A stretch of 64,000 nucleotides of DNA from Leptolinea sp. (GTDB lineage: Bacteria > Chloroflexota > Anaerolineae > Anaerolineales > Anaerolineaceae), in NCBI GenBank assembly GCA_012798535.1, contig JAAZMZ010000009.1, forward strand, positions 62,001 through 126,000. The letters run 5' to 3'. The notes under the pieces are model-generated. The model saw only the letters and a program-made list of their open reading frames with translations. It did not search any database and was not told the origin of the DNA. Both the position numbers and the translations under genes were made by a program. Shown in pieces: positions 19,047 through 27,345 of this stretch. Numbering within the stretch: the stretch's first letter is position 1; each line of letters opens with the position of its first letter.

Positions 19047-20129
19047 ATGGCTACATGCGCACTATGTCAAAGAAGTGGTTTTCTATTATCGATAGATCAA
19101 AATGAGTTATGTGAGAATTGCGCAGGCCTTTTTGGCAATAATTATGATCTTTTAAACAGCTTCAGAAGGCAGCTGGTTTTCTGCAGGCAACCCAAAGATA
19201 TTCTTGGTCATATATTGACCAAGTTTCAGAACACAAGAAATTTAACTGAAATCCTGGAAAAGAAAGATCTCCGTTCCAGGTGGGAACGAATTGTCAAATG
19301 TGATTTGCAGGAGTATTTTTCCTTTTTGACAAAACGCGGGTACATTCAGAAGGCGAACGCGTGTGAAATATTGGAAAAAGAATTGTCGGATTCTGAGATG
19401 AAAAGCCTCCTGAAGGAAATTGGCCAGAGTCCCGAGGGTAATAAGTTCGACATGGCCAAACACATACTCTGCCACCTGCCGCATTTTATGGATGCCTATC
19501 AGAATCAGAATTACTATGTTTGTTCACATGACGGCATGGCACTGGCAGAATTCTATCGTTCCAATCAGAGGAACTGGAATTTTGAAACCGCAAAGGTCAT
19601 TTTCTTCCTGATCTCCAGGGAGGCATTTTTGCCCGCGTTTCAGGTGATGGTCAACCACGCCCTTTCGCAGATCGAATTACCTGAAAATGATATGAATTGG
19701 CGCAGGTTTGACCCCCAGGAAAAAACATCCCTGATGAAGTTTATTTATCAAAGGGATCTGTCAAAATATGGTTTGAATGACACGGATGAGATACTCTCCA
19801 GGAATTTTGCCGCTTTTTCCATGATCTTCAGAGACGAGACTTTTGAAGATACGATAATTGGTCCAGATACTTCACTCAACAAGAATTTCTTCCGGTCTGT
19901 CACCGATACCATATCCTATTGTGAGATGCAATATGAAATCCAAAAAATCATGTCGATCAAGAAACATGTGAAATATATCCAAATAGAACCGGCCAATGAC
20001 ACTTTCGTATGCCCTGCCTGTAGAGAAGCCGCGGAGAAGTTGTATTCCATAGATGCGTTACCCGAGATACCTGTAAAGGAATGCACCTCCGAAATCGGGT
20101 GCCGGTGCAAAATCCGCGTTATTGTGTGA
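19047..20129 (+). CDS. Unknown protein with N- and C-terminal cysteine clusters
   Basis: Not a recognised family. The 360-residue protein begins with a CxxC...CxxC zinc ribbon (CALC at 4-7, CENC about 22-25), has a long, mostly helical, charged middle, and ends with a second cluster CPAC...EIGCRC. The C-terminal pattern CxxC-x(8)-Y-x(6)-P-x-IP...CRC resembles the zinc-binding tail of phage Mu gpF-like head proteins and their cellular relatives; the resemblance is by eye. AAGGGG lies upstream of the ATG. Base and codon use are AT-richer than in neighbouring housekeeping genes, consistent with transfer. No signal peptide or membrane helix. Confidence 0.7.
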   Translation: MATCALCQRSGFLLSIDQNELCENCAGLFGNNYDLLNSFRRQLVFCRQPKDILGHILTKFQNTRNLTEILEKKDLRSRWERIVKCDLQEYFSFLTKRGYIQKANACEILEKELSDSEMKSLLKEIGQSPEGNKFDMAKHILCHLPHFMDAYQNQNYYVCSHDGMALAEFYRSNQRNWNFETAKVIFFLISREAFLPAFQVMVNHALSQIELPENDMNWRRFDPQEKTSLMKFIYQRDLSKYGLNDTDEILSRNFAAFSMIFRDETFEDTIIGPDTSLNKNFFRSVTDTISYCEMQYEIQKIMSIKKHVKYIQIEPANDTFVCPACREAAEKLYSIDALPEIPVKECTSEIGCRCKIRVIV

Positions 20130-20189
20130 GAGTGATTGCTGGCGTCAAGATGCTGAGGGTGAACAGGTGAAGCATTAAAGTGCTGGAAG

Positions 20190-20252
20190 ACTTGATAAAC
20201 AATAACCTTCAGATGTTTTCTGTTGCTGTTATCCTGTTAATTCTTATCAAGT
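20190..20252. repeat. 63-nt segment bounded by 9-bp inverted repeats
   Basis: ACTTGATAA (20190-20198) and TTATCAAGT (20244-20252) are perfect inverted copies 45 nt apart. No further long pairing is seen inside. It could be a small hairpin-ended remnant, a weak terminator for the upstream gene or chance. Confidence 0.3.
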
Positions 20253-20342
20253 GATTTGTAGTGGTATGTAAATAATCGATGTTGAAAACCTGTACAATCA
20301 ATTCGCAACAGGTTGGATTGAATGGTTTAAAGAAAGAACAAG

Positions 20343-20699
20343 ATGAATAAACACCCTTTTTGTGCAGAAATGATCCGGGATGAAGCCATCAAATGCGGTT
20401 ACTGCCTGACTCAGGAATTCCTCATGGTTGAGACGCAGACAACCTGTTTGAAAAAGAGTACCGAAAAATGCCTTTTCACCCCGGCTGAGTTAAAGGCGGT
20501 TGGTTCAGACGGTAATATCATCTCTACTCAATATGAGGTGGTTGGTGTGCCTGGTCTTTTTGAAACCGGAGAGACTTTAAGCGGAGGCATTAAAGCGGGA
20601 AGGATGTGCTTTATTGTTCCCAAAGGGGATCCCGGTGTGTTCCTTTTCCATGATCCCTTGTTGATCGGTGATACAGTATTTTTCAGTGTAGCGAAATAA
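20343..20699 (+). CDS. Short zinc-ribbon / DUF4352-like protein, probably a deletion remnant
   Basis: 118 residues. The N-terminus HPFCAEMIRDEAIKCGYC matches the common bacterial ribbon CPFCAEMIxxEAxxCxxC, but its first Cys is His. After a short linker the rest (FETGETLSGGIKAGRMCFIVPKG to the end) resembles the second half of DUF4352 extracellular domains. Complete proteins of this kind normally have a membrane helix and the first half of DUF4352 between these parts; both are absent. The reading frame is intact but the domain is probably not functional. It sits in an AT-rich stretch beside the tRNA-bounded interval. Confidence 0.55.
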   Translation: MNKHPFCAEMIRDEAIKCGYCLTQEFLMVETQTTCLKKSTEKCLFTPAELKAVGSDGNIISTQYEVVGVPGLFETGETLSGGIKAGRMCFIVPKGDPGVFLFHDPLLIGDTVFFSVAK

Positions 20700-20872
20700 T
20701 ATCTCCATAGTCTCTCTGATGCGAAATCATTCTGCTGACAATACCGATCCTAATTTATTCTATCAATCAATAATAATGGAATTTTTCGGTCTTTATTTAA
20801 CGTGCTGTATTTTAGTTATTGACACGTATTATCTCTAGCATGACAACATGACATAATCAATATCTTTCTCAA

Positions 20873-20900
20873 GGCGTCCCTGGGGAGGCTCGAACTCCCG
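20873..20900 (-). repeat. 28-bp copy of the tRNA-Arg 3' end (putative att site)
   Basis: Identical over 28 bp to 23052-23079, the T-arm, acceptor and CC part of the CCA end of the intact tRNA-Arg, in the same orientation. The rest of the tRNA is absent here, so this is not a tRNA gene. Duplicated tRNA 3' ends are typical left by site-specific integration. Confidence 0.85.
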
Positions 20901-20907
20901 TTTTGGG

Positions 20908-22296
20908 TCACCGAACAATGAAATGGTTGGATACGATCCACCCGTAACTGAGAAGCATACAGAAACTGGTCATCGCAAAGCACAGGGCGGTTTTTCGTCC
21001 AATATGTACGTAATGGATGAGATTGTAGGCAACGAGAAGAATTGCCGGGAAAAGGGGCATGGAAAACAAATTCCAATCGCTGTATAGTCCGATGGAGGAT
21101 ACCCATAGCAACGAAAAGGGGATACCGCAACATGCGCCAACTAGCAGGAATCCGTTGAAAGGTTCCAGTTTGAGCCTGCCACCAAAAACCATAATCGGCA
21201 GGAGCCAGAGGCATGGAAAAACCAGGGTAATCATGTTCAGGCGGGAGATAAATATTAAGTCCGTATTGGTCTGAAAATTGGCCAGCACATTACCATTACG
21301 TCCCAATCCCCAGCTTGTATTGACAAGATTGGTCAGTGAAGCTCCGTTGATGACAAAGAAAAGCAATGTCGAACTGATCAAAAGAAAAAGACCAATCCAA
21401 CCGGCCACAACATGAAATGCTTCGCGCCGTTGAATCGCGAAGATTGACAGGAAAAACAGGGTGGGTAGGAAAATCAGAGTTTCCATGTGAAAGGTCATGG
21501 CCAGACCCAGAACAATAGCCGGAACGATGAAAGAGGTTTCACCTTGCAGATATAGAAACGCCAGATAAAAATAAGCGATCACAAGTGTGATGGAGATTGT
21601 GTAATATTCCATATCCCCAAAGAAAAGTTGGACAAATCCGCCGGACATTACCAGAAGAGTCAACGGTAGTGCTTTGTCCGGAACCAAACGATGGTTCAAC
21701 TGAAGAAGCAGATAAAGAAAGAATGGGGCAGCCAGGCAGGAAAGCAGGCGATAACTTGACAACACATTGATACCAAAGAACGTGTTTAGCAGGATATATG
21801 CATTGAAATGCAGGTTAGATTCCCACATTTCGTCAAACCGCACATGCATAACGCCGTGATGAAATTGTCTGGGGATCCAGCTTTCATAGATCACCATATC
21901 GGCCGATACCATATTACTCTGAAAGAGGCAGCAGACAATGAGGAATAGAAAACAGGCGATTGCGATAAACAATTTCTTTTTAAAGAAACGATTATTCAAT
22001 TCTGTCAGAATATTGTGAAATTTGATCTCGCAGGAACGGTTCAACAGAATCACCATACCGGCCAGAATGATCAAACAGATATTGATTAAGAGAACCGGAG
22101 AAATACATTGAAGCCGATTAAAACCAAAACCAAAGATCACCTGGTGTAATGTGGCATGGTTCAGATTGTTCGGATCAGGCAGTGGTTTCACAAAAAAACT
22201 GGAATAGAAACATAACCCCACAAACAGAAAAAAGAAGCTGTAATATACAGCTGTTTCGATTTTTCGATACCTTTGAGATGTGGAAACTGGCTCCAT
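20908..22296 (-). CDS. Multi-pass membrane protein, GT-C-like
   Basis: 462 residues with about twelve hydrophobic helices and one extracytoplasmic stretch (SADMVIYESWIPRQFHHGVMHVRFDEMWESNLH) after the third or fourth helix. Acidic residues placed after an early helix are typical of GT-C glycosyltransferases and related polyprenyl-linked sugar enzymes, but no diagnostic motif is seen. The start ATG directly abuts the stop codon of the upstream gene, so translation is coupled. Its stop codon lies 7 nt from the 28-bp tRNA-end repeat, so the gene fills the distal end of the tRNA-bounded interval. AT-rich; likely transferred. Confidence 0.65.
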   Translation of the reverse strand: MEPVSTSQRYRKIETAVYYSFFFLFVGLCFYSSFFVKPLPDPNNLNHATLHQVIFGFGFNRLQCISPVLLINICLIILAGMVILLNRSCEIKFHNILTELNNRFFKKKLFIAIACFLFLIVCCLFQSNMVSADMVIYESWIPRQFHHGVMHVRFDEMWESNLHFNAYILLNTFFGINVLSSYRLLSCLAAPFFLYLLLQLNHRLVPDKALPLTLLVMSGGFVQLFFGDMEYYTISITLVIAYFYLAFLYLQGETSFIVPAIVLGLAMTFHMETLIFLPTLFFLSIFAIQRREAFHVVAGWIGLFLLISSTLLFFVINGASLTNLVNTSWGLGRNGNVLANFQTNTDLIFISRLNMITLVFPCLWLLPIMVFGGRLKLEPFNGFLLVGACCGIPFSLLWVSSIGLYSDWNLFSMPLFPAILLVAYNLIHYVHIGRKTALCFAMTSFCMLLSYGWIVSNHFIVR

Positions 22297-23019
22297 TTAC
22301 GACCCGGATCTTCTCGAATGGTCAATCATAAACAGACTGATGAAAAGCAGCAGAAAGGACAGGCAATCCAGGATGATCATCCCTGGATTTGTTTCCGTTA
22401 CACTATCAGGGTTGAGGAATACATTCAACCATAAAACCAGGTTGATAAGCAGGGTTAAGATCAAACCCCCGATGCCCAGACGGGAAGATCTATTCTGTGG
22501 CAGAAAATCACGTACAGATATTTTCCACCAGTGATGGATAAGTGAAAGGGAAAAGGATAATAAAACAACAACGAAAAGCCAAAAAAGGATCGGACGAAGA
22601 CGAACATACAGAAACATGTAATATGCCATGCGAGGAAACTGCAGCGGATTCATCAGGAAATCCATTCCGATAAGCACAAGCATTAGACCGGCAGACAGAC
22701 AAAAATCGGCAGCAGAAAGTACAGGATGGCGTTGATGCCAACTGTGGATCTTCTGTTCCAGTAGAATTGCCCAGGATGAAGACAGGCAGGATTTCAACAG
22801 AAAAATCAGAAAGGTGGTGATTCCCAGCACATAAATTAATAGAGTCAGGATACGCCGCAGGGAAAAATTCGCAATAATGGTATTCCTGACTTCAGAAGGC
22901 GGCAGGTTTAAAAAACCAATCATAGAAATAATCCCGGCCAGAGCACTCAGCGCGAAAAACAGACTGAAAGTTAACCGGGGTTTGGAATTTCGGTATTTAT
23001 TGACTATTTCTTCCCACAT
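22297..23019 (-). CDS. Unknown six-helix membrane protein
   Basis: 240 residues with about six hydrophobic helices, a positively charged N-terminus (NKYRNSKPR) and no recognised domain. It starts 31 nt after the encoded CCA end of tRNA-Arg, reading away from it on the same strand, and abuts the next gene with no spacer. No ribosome site is visible before the ATG. Co-transcription with the tRNA from the upstream operon is possible. Together with its neighbour it is the whole cargo of the 2.2-kb interval. Confidence 0.6.
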   Translation of the reverse strand: MWEEIVNKYRNSKPRLTFSLFFALSALAGIISMIGFLNLPPSEVRNTIIANFSLRRILTLLIYVLGITTFLIFLLKSCLSSSWAILLEQKIHSWHQRHPVLSAADFCLSAGLMLVLIGMDFLMNPLQFPRMAYYMFLYVRLRPILFWLFVVVLLSFSLSLIHHWWKISVRDFLPQNRSSRLGIGGLILTLLINLVLWLNVFLNPDSVTETNPGMIILDCLSFLLLFISLFMIDHSRRSGS

Positions 23020-23050
23020 GGTGAAAAAACGATGAGGATATTAAAATTTA

Positions 23051-23125
23051 TGGCGTCCCTGGGGAGGCTCGAACTCCCGCTTCTAGCTCCGGAGGCTAGC
23101 GCTCTATCCACTGAGCTACAGGGAC
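23051..23125 (-). tRNA. tRNA-Arg (anticodon CCG)
   Basis: The minus strand folds into a full cloverleaf: acceptor GTCCCTG/CAGGGAC, D-arm GCTC/GAGC, anticodon stem CTAGC/GCTAG with loop CTCCGGA (anticodon CCG, reading CGG), T-arm GGGAG/CTCCC with loop TTCGAGC, discriminator G and an encoded CCA (23051-23053). It lies 8 nt after the radical-SAM operon on the same strand. Its 3' end is duplicated at 20873-20900. Confidence 0.95.
23052..23079 (-). repeat. 28-bp repeat within tRNA-Arg (putative attachment site, intact copy)
   Basis: The part of the tRNA that is repeated exactly at 20873-20900. An intact tRNA on one side and only its 3' end on the other is the expected outcome of integration into a tRNA 3' end. 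Confidence 0.85.
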
Positions 23126-23133
23126 GGATGTGC

Positions 23134-23826
23134 CTATTTTACCACGGGGGTTTCCGGTTTCAAAATGATTCCGGTGCGCGCCAGCGGAACGGCATCTGGT
23201 GCCAGACCGAGTTCCGCCAGCACTTCATCCGCGCGGCCGGTGGCGCCCTCCCGCGCCTTCAGGGTCATGCGGATCGTCCCACCACCTGCCACATCGGGAA
23301 GCATGGTAATCTCCAGGATTAGCGGGCGCAGGTCGTACGGCTTTCCGCGCCGTTCCCGCGGTAGACTGTCGGCTGAAAGTACGCGTGCCGTACCGGCAAC
23401 AGCGGCCGCATACTCTTGAGGAGAAAGCGGACCTGCGTGGTATTCCGCCGCCTCCACGCGGGTCTGTAGAGCCGGTGAGGAAAGCGGCATGACTTCAGAA
23501 GACAGGGCGCGCAAACCGGGTGGGGCGGCGCGATTGACCTGTCCGCAAAATGTATCCATATCCGGCGGTGCGGTGAACCAGAAATCGGCCAATTCGCGTT
23601 CGCCGGAAACGCCAAGCGGCAGCGCGCTGGCCAGATTGATGCGCGGGCCGGGGCTGAAGCCCTGTGTGTAAGCCAGAGGCAGCCGGGCGCGGCGCAGTAC
23701 CCGTTCCCAAATTTTTTGCAGATCCAGCGCGCCGGTGTAGATCAACGCGCCGGATTTGGCAAAGGTCACCCGCACGCGGGTCAGAACAGGCTGGGGATTG
23801 GATTGGGAGGAGGGTGTTTTTCCCAT
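23134..23826 (-). CDS. TIGR03936/DUF2344 radical-SAM-linked protein
   Basis: Companion of the B12-binding radical-SAM protein encoded upstream; in many bacteria the two are adjacent or fused. The 230-residue protein has the family features RVRVTFAKSGALIYTGALDLQKIWERVLRRARLP-type N-terminus, FSPGPRINLASALPLGVSGERELADFW and a C-terminal LARTGI segment. The start at 23826 lies 1 nt after the upstream stop, within its ribosome-site range; a start at 23916 would overlap that gene by 89 nt and add a non-conserved tail. The molecular role of the family, possibly tRNA or ribosome related, is not established. Confidence 0.88.
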   Translation of the reverse strand: MGKTPSSQSNPQPVLTRVRVTFAKSGALIYTGALDLQKIWERVLRRARLPLAYTQGFSPGPRINLASALPLGVSGERELADFWFTAPPDMDTFCGQVNRAAPPGLRALSSEVMPLSSPALQTRVEAAEYHAGPLSPQEYAAAVAGTARVLSADSLPRERRGKPYDLRPLILEITMLPDVAGGGTIRMTLKAREGATGRADEVLAELGLAPDAVPLARTGIILKPETPVVK

Positions 23827-23827
23827 A

Positions 23828-25735
23828 TCAGGCTCCTGCCTCCGGAGTTTTTCTTTTGGGTCGGGTGGTCGGACAATTCCATTCACCGGGTTGGATATCT
23901 TCCTTAAGGCCGGCATAATGAACCAGTATGCCGCAGTTGTGGCAGCCTTCCCGGCAGTCCTCGCGGGTTTCGCCGCGCAGACTCATCTGGTAATCCTGTT
24001 TCAGGTAATCCAATTCCATACCGCTGCCCAGATGCTGCCAGGGAAGGATCTCATCCAGTCCGCGGGGACGATGACTGTACTCCATTGGATCGATCCCGCA
24101 GTCGGTATAGGCCTGCTGCCACAGGTCGAAGCGGAAGCTGTCCTGCCAGGCGTCAAAGCGGCATCCCAGTTCCCAGGCGCGCTGAATTACGCGAGCTGTG
24201 CGCCGGTCGCCGCGCGATAGCCAGGCTTCGAGCAGGCTGGAATCAGGATCGGCCCAGGTCATCTTAAGTCCGGGTCCGCGCAGTGCGTTCCGCAGGAAAG
24301 CCAGCTTCTCACGGATGGCGTCCGTCTGATCGCAGGTGGCCCACTGGAAGGGGGTGTGGGGTTTGGGGATGAAGGTGCTGATACCGGCATGGACTTTCAC
24401 CCGGCCGCCGGCTTTTTTCCGTCCGAGGGCGTAAACCTGTTTGCAAAGGTCGGCAATGGCTACCACGTCCTCCATGGTTTCGGATGGGTGCCCGATCATA
24501 AAATAAAGCTTGATAGACGTCCAACCATGATCGAAGATATCTGCCGCGGTTTGCAGCAGTTGTTCCGTGGAGACCGGTTTATTGATTATACGGCGCATGC
24601 GTTCGGTGGCGGCTTCAGGAGCCAGTGTAAAGCCGCCGGAAGGGCGCAGGCCGCGCAATTTCTCCATGATCTCCACAGAGAAGGTCTCGATACGCAGAGA
24701 GGGCAGTGAGATGGTGACCTGCCTGCCGGCGAATCGTTCGGTGATGGCGCGGATCAACTCGAGTATATGCGTATAGTCAGAGGATGATAGAGAGAGCAGG
24801 GCAACTTCCTCGTATCCGGTCTGATCCAGCGCGGTCTCAATGGCGTTCACAACCTCATCCACCGGCCGTTCCCTCACTGGCCGCAGGATGTGCCCCGCCT
24901 GGCAGAACCGGCAGCCGCGGCTGCATCCGCGCATGATCTCGACGGCCACACGGTTATGCACCGTGTCGATGTTGGGTACCAGAAACCGGGTTACTGGCGG
25001 GGGCAGGGGAACGGAGAAGCGCTTTAGCACCTCCGCAGGTGCATGAGGGTTATTCGGCTGAAAACGAGTTACTCTTCCATCCGTGGAATACTCCACATCA
25101 TAGAAAGATGGGATATATATGCCTTCCAGACAGGCCAGGCGTTCCAGCAGTTCGATTTTTCGACCGCCAGCCTTCTTCCAGTCCTGCCAGATATTGAGCA
25201 GGTCATTCAGCACCGCTTCGCCGTCGCCCAGAAAAAAGGCATCCATAAAAGGCGCCAGCGGTTCAGGATTGAATGTCGAATGTCCGCCGGCAATGATCAG
25301 TGGGTAAGTTTCATCTCGGTCAGCGGCAAGGAAAGGAATGCCTGCCAGATCAAAGGCATTCAGCACATTGGTAAACAGGGTTTCGTACGGGATGGAAATA
25401 CCGATGATGTCGAAAGCGGCTAGCGGTTTCTTGCTTTCCAGCGCATAGAGCGGAATCCCGGCAGTCCGCATTTCCGTTTCCATGTCTTTCCAGGGCAGGT
25501 AAACCCGTTCGGCCAGCGCGTCTTCACGGCGGTTGATCTGATCATACAGAATGGAGACCCCCAGATTGGGAAGGCCGATATCATAGATTTCAGGAAAGAC
25601 CAGCGCCACTTTTGTCTGGATGGCTGACCAATCCTTCTGAACCTGATTATATTCACCGCCCACATAGCGGCCGGGTTTTTGCACTCTAAGCAGCACCCGC
25701 TGAAGACGGGTGGTAATTTCGGTTGATGACACCAC
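23828..25735 (-). CDS. B12-binding-domain radical-SAM protein, TIGR03960 type
   Basis: 635 residues. An N-terminal cobalamin-binding-like Rossmann domain (about 30-210, with GGHSTFNPEPLAPFMDAFFLGDGE) precedes a radical-SAM core with the cluster motif CSRGCRFC (CX3CX2C) near residue 270 and the PSLRIETFS segment. A C-terminal cysteine-rich region has CREGCHNCGI. The family is usually paired with DUF2344, as here. The start is a GTG with AGGAGA upstream. The reaction is unknown. It is first in a short operon that reads into tRNA-Arg. Confidence 0.92.
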   Translation of the reverse strand: MVSSTEITTRLQRVLLRVQKPGRYVGGEYNQVQKDWSAIQTKVALVFPEIYDIGLPNLGVSILYDQINRREDALAERVYLPWKDMETEMRTAGIPLYALESKKPLAAFDIIGISIPYETLFTNVLNAFDLAGIPFLAADRDETYPLIIAGGHSTFNPEPLAPFMDAFFLGDGEAVLNDLLNIWQDWKKAGGRKIELLERLACLEGIYIPSFYDVEYSTDGRVTRFQPNNPHAPAEVLKRFSVPLPPPVTRFLVPNIDTVHNRVAVEIMRGCSRGCRFCQAGHILRPVRERPVDEVVNAIETALDQTGYEEVALLSLSSSDYTHILELIRAITERFAGRQVTISLPSLRIETFSVEIMEKLRGLRPSGGFTLAPEAATERMRRIINKPVSTEQLLQTAADIFDHGWTSIKLYFMIGHPSETMEDVVAIADLCKQVYALGRKKAGGRVKVHAGISTFIPKPHTPFQWATCDQTDAIREKLAFLRNALRGPGLKMTWADPDSSLLEAWLSRGDRRTARVIQRAWELGCRFDAWQDSFRFDLWQQAYTDCGIDPMEYSHRPRGLDEILPWQHLGSGMELDYLKQDYQMSLRGETREDCREGCHNCGILVHYAGLKEDIQPGEWNCPTTRPKRKTPEAGA

Positions 25736-25783
25736 CGGTATTCTCCTGTAACTTGAATTAATCCGGATGGATTTTACCCGATT

Positions 25784-26575
25784 TTAGAGCGAGCCTTTGT
25801 ACATCCCGCCGTCCACGGGCAGCATCACACCCGTGAGGTACGACGCGGCCGGTGACAGCAGGAAAACAGCTACCCGGGCGAACTCTTCCGGATCAGCCAT
25901 GCGTCCTAGCGGTGATTCGGCGGATTGCAGGCGGTTTTCTTCTTCGATAGAAGTATGCTTTGTTTGCGCACGGACACTTAAAAGGTCGTTGACCCGTTCG
26001 GTGACCGTCCAGCCGGGTAGAATGGAATTGAACCGGATGCCATCGTGGCCCAGTTCCAACGCAAGGCTTTTCGTCAGGCCGATCGTTCCCAGGCGCAGGG
26101 AATTGGAAAGGATCAGACCGGGAGTCGGTTGTTTTACCGTCAGGGAGGTAATCGTCAACACACTGGCGATATCCGATTTACGTAAATAGGGCAGAGCTGC
26201 CCTGATCAACCGGACATGCGACAGGAAGACCAGGTCAAAGGCTTTCTCCCAGGCCACATCATCGAAATCTTCGAAAGTTCCCACCGGGGGACCGCCGGTA
26301 TTGGTCACCAGCAGATCCAGTTTACCAAAATGGTTGATCGTCTGGCTGACCAGGAAATCCGGGACGCCCGGATCGGACATATCGCCGGCCAGGGTGATCA
26401 CCTCACCGCCGGTTTCGGCTTTCAACATATCGGCGGCTTTCTGCAATTTTTCAGGGTTTCGGCTGTTGATCACAACCCGGGCGCCTTCCTGCGAAAGCAG
26501 GCGCGCGGTGGCGTAACCCAGCCCCCGGCTGGCGCCGGTCACCAGTGCGACGCGGTCTTTTATCTTCAGGTTCAT
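25784..26575 (-). CDS. SDR-family oxidoreductase with atypical active site
   Basis: Short-chain dehydrogenase/reductase fold: TGASRGLGYATA cofactor loop near the N-terminus, NTGGPP motif, and a C-terminal LLSPAASYLTGVMLPVDGG. The usual catalytic YxxxK is absent: aligned by the following GLTKSLALEL helix, the positions read Ser and Arg within LILSNSLR. This matches a subgroup of atypical SDRs rather than FabG proper. The start ATG has AAGGAG 5 nt upstream; a GTG six bases earlier is possible. It is 3 nt from the DUF503 gene on the same strand. Substrate unknown. Confidence 0.88.
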   Translation of the reverse strand: MNLKIKDRVALVTGASRGLGYATARLLSQEGARVVINSRNPEKLQKAADMLKAETGGEVITLAGDMSDPGVPDFLVSQTINHFGKLDLLVTNTGGPPVGTFEDFDDVAWEKAFDLVFLSHVRLIRAALPYLRKSDIASVLTITSLTVKQPTPGLILSNSLRLGTIGLTKSLALELGHDGIRFNSILPGWTVTERVNDLLSVRAQTKHTSIEEENRLQSAESPLGRMADPEEFARVAVFLLSPAASYLTGVMLPVDGGMYKGSL

Positions 26576-26584
26576 AGTCACTCC

Positions 26585-26869
26585 TTAGAGACATTCGATG
26601 CGGTATTGCAAAATTTCTTCATCAGGCCAGGTTTCGGCAAAGAAATCAACAACATGCTGAAGGTAAGCCTGAACCTCTCGGCTGCTGGTACTCAGAGCGG
26701 TGCACTGGATTTCCGCCTCCTGATGAATATCCTGCAGATTCATTTCAGCCGCGGCAAGGTTGAATTCCCGGTGCAGTCTTGCCAGCACAGGTTGTATGCG
26801 GCTGCGTTTCTGTTTCAGGCTTCGGCAATCCGGAATGGCAATGTGCAGGGTTAATAAACCGACGGCCAT
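26585..26869 (-). CDS. DUF503 family protein (YlxP-like)
   Basis: 94 residues with the family pattern LTLHIAIPDCRSLKQKRSRIQPVLARLHREFNLAAAEM near the N-terminus and a C-terminal QAYLQHVVDFFAE helix. In many genomes the family sits near rbfA and infB and has been linked to ribosome assembly, but it is here upstream of an SDR gene. No other domain. The start has only a weak ribosome site. Confidence 0.88.
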   Translation of the reverse strand: MAVGLLTLHIAIPDCRSLKQKRSRIQPVLARLHREFNLAAAEMNLQDIHQEAEIQCTALSTSSREVQAYLQHVVDFFAETWPDEEILQYRIECL

Positions 26870-26986
26870 AATTCACCACACTTCATTGTATGGATAAGCC
26901 GCCGGGTGTCAAATAGGATTCGTTTGCAAAAGAGAAATGAACAGCATATAATGCACATCACCGGTCACTCTTACAGGGAGATGAAA

Positions 26987-27325
26987 ATGGCTGAAAAAAG
27001 AAAATTTACCCGTATCCACCTGATCCATTACCTGCGATTATTCGACCGGAAATCCGGTGATTTGATCGGAAATCTGGTTGACCTGACCGCCGAAGGGCTT
27101 CAACTGATCTGCGAAAAACCGATCGCTCCGGGCACCCTGCTGGAAATCCGCATGGAATTCCCGGAACAGGTCGACGGAGAACATGAAATTCAATTGAACG
27201 CGGTCGCGGTATGGTGCGATCATCAACTCGATCCGGATCTCTTTTCGGTCGGCTGTAAACTCATTCCGGTGACTCCCGGTAAAGTTACACTCATTCGCGA
27301 CCTGATCAAAAATTATGAGGATTAA
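26987..27325 (+). CDS. PilZ-domain protein, probable c-di-GMP effector
   Basis: 112 residues forming a single PilZ domain. The c-di-GMP-binding RxxxR motif is present as RKFTR at the N-terminus and the second motif as DLTAEG (Thr in the usual Ser position). AGGGAG lies 6 nt before the ATG at 26987; an ATG at 26981 and a GTG at 26906 are less likely. It is the first gene of a plus-strand run after the divergent DUF503 gene. A stand-alone PilZ protein usually acts by binding another protein in motility or secretion; partners are not visible. Confidence 0.87.
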   Translation: MAEKRKFTRIHLIHYLRLFDRKSGDLIGNLVDLTAEGLQLICEKPIAPGTLLEIRMEFPEQVDGEHEIQLNAVAVWCDHQLDPDLFSVGCKLIPVTPGKVTLIRDLIKNYED

Positions 27326-27345
27326 TCCCGAACGGATTCCCACCG

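Noticed and set aside
20873-20900. A second tRNA-Arg gene
   Set aside because: Only the T-arm and acceptor 3' strand are present; D- and anticodon arms and the 5' acceptor are missing. It is treated as an att-type repeat.
26216-26854. 212-codon open frame opposite the SDR and DUF503 genes
   Set aside because: Spans two real genes on the other strand; no domain.
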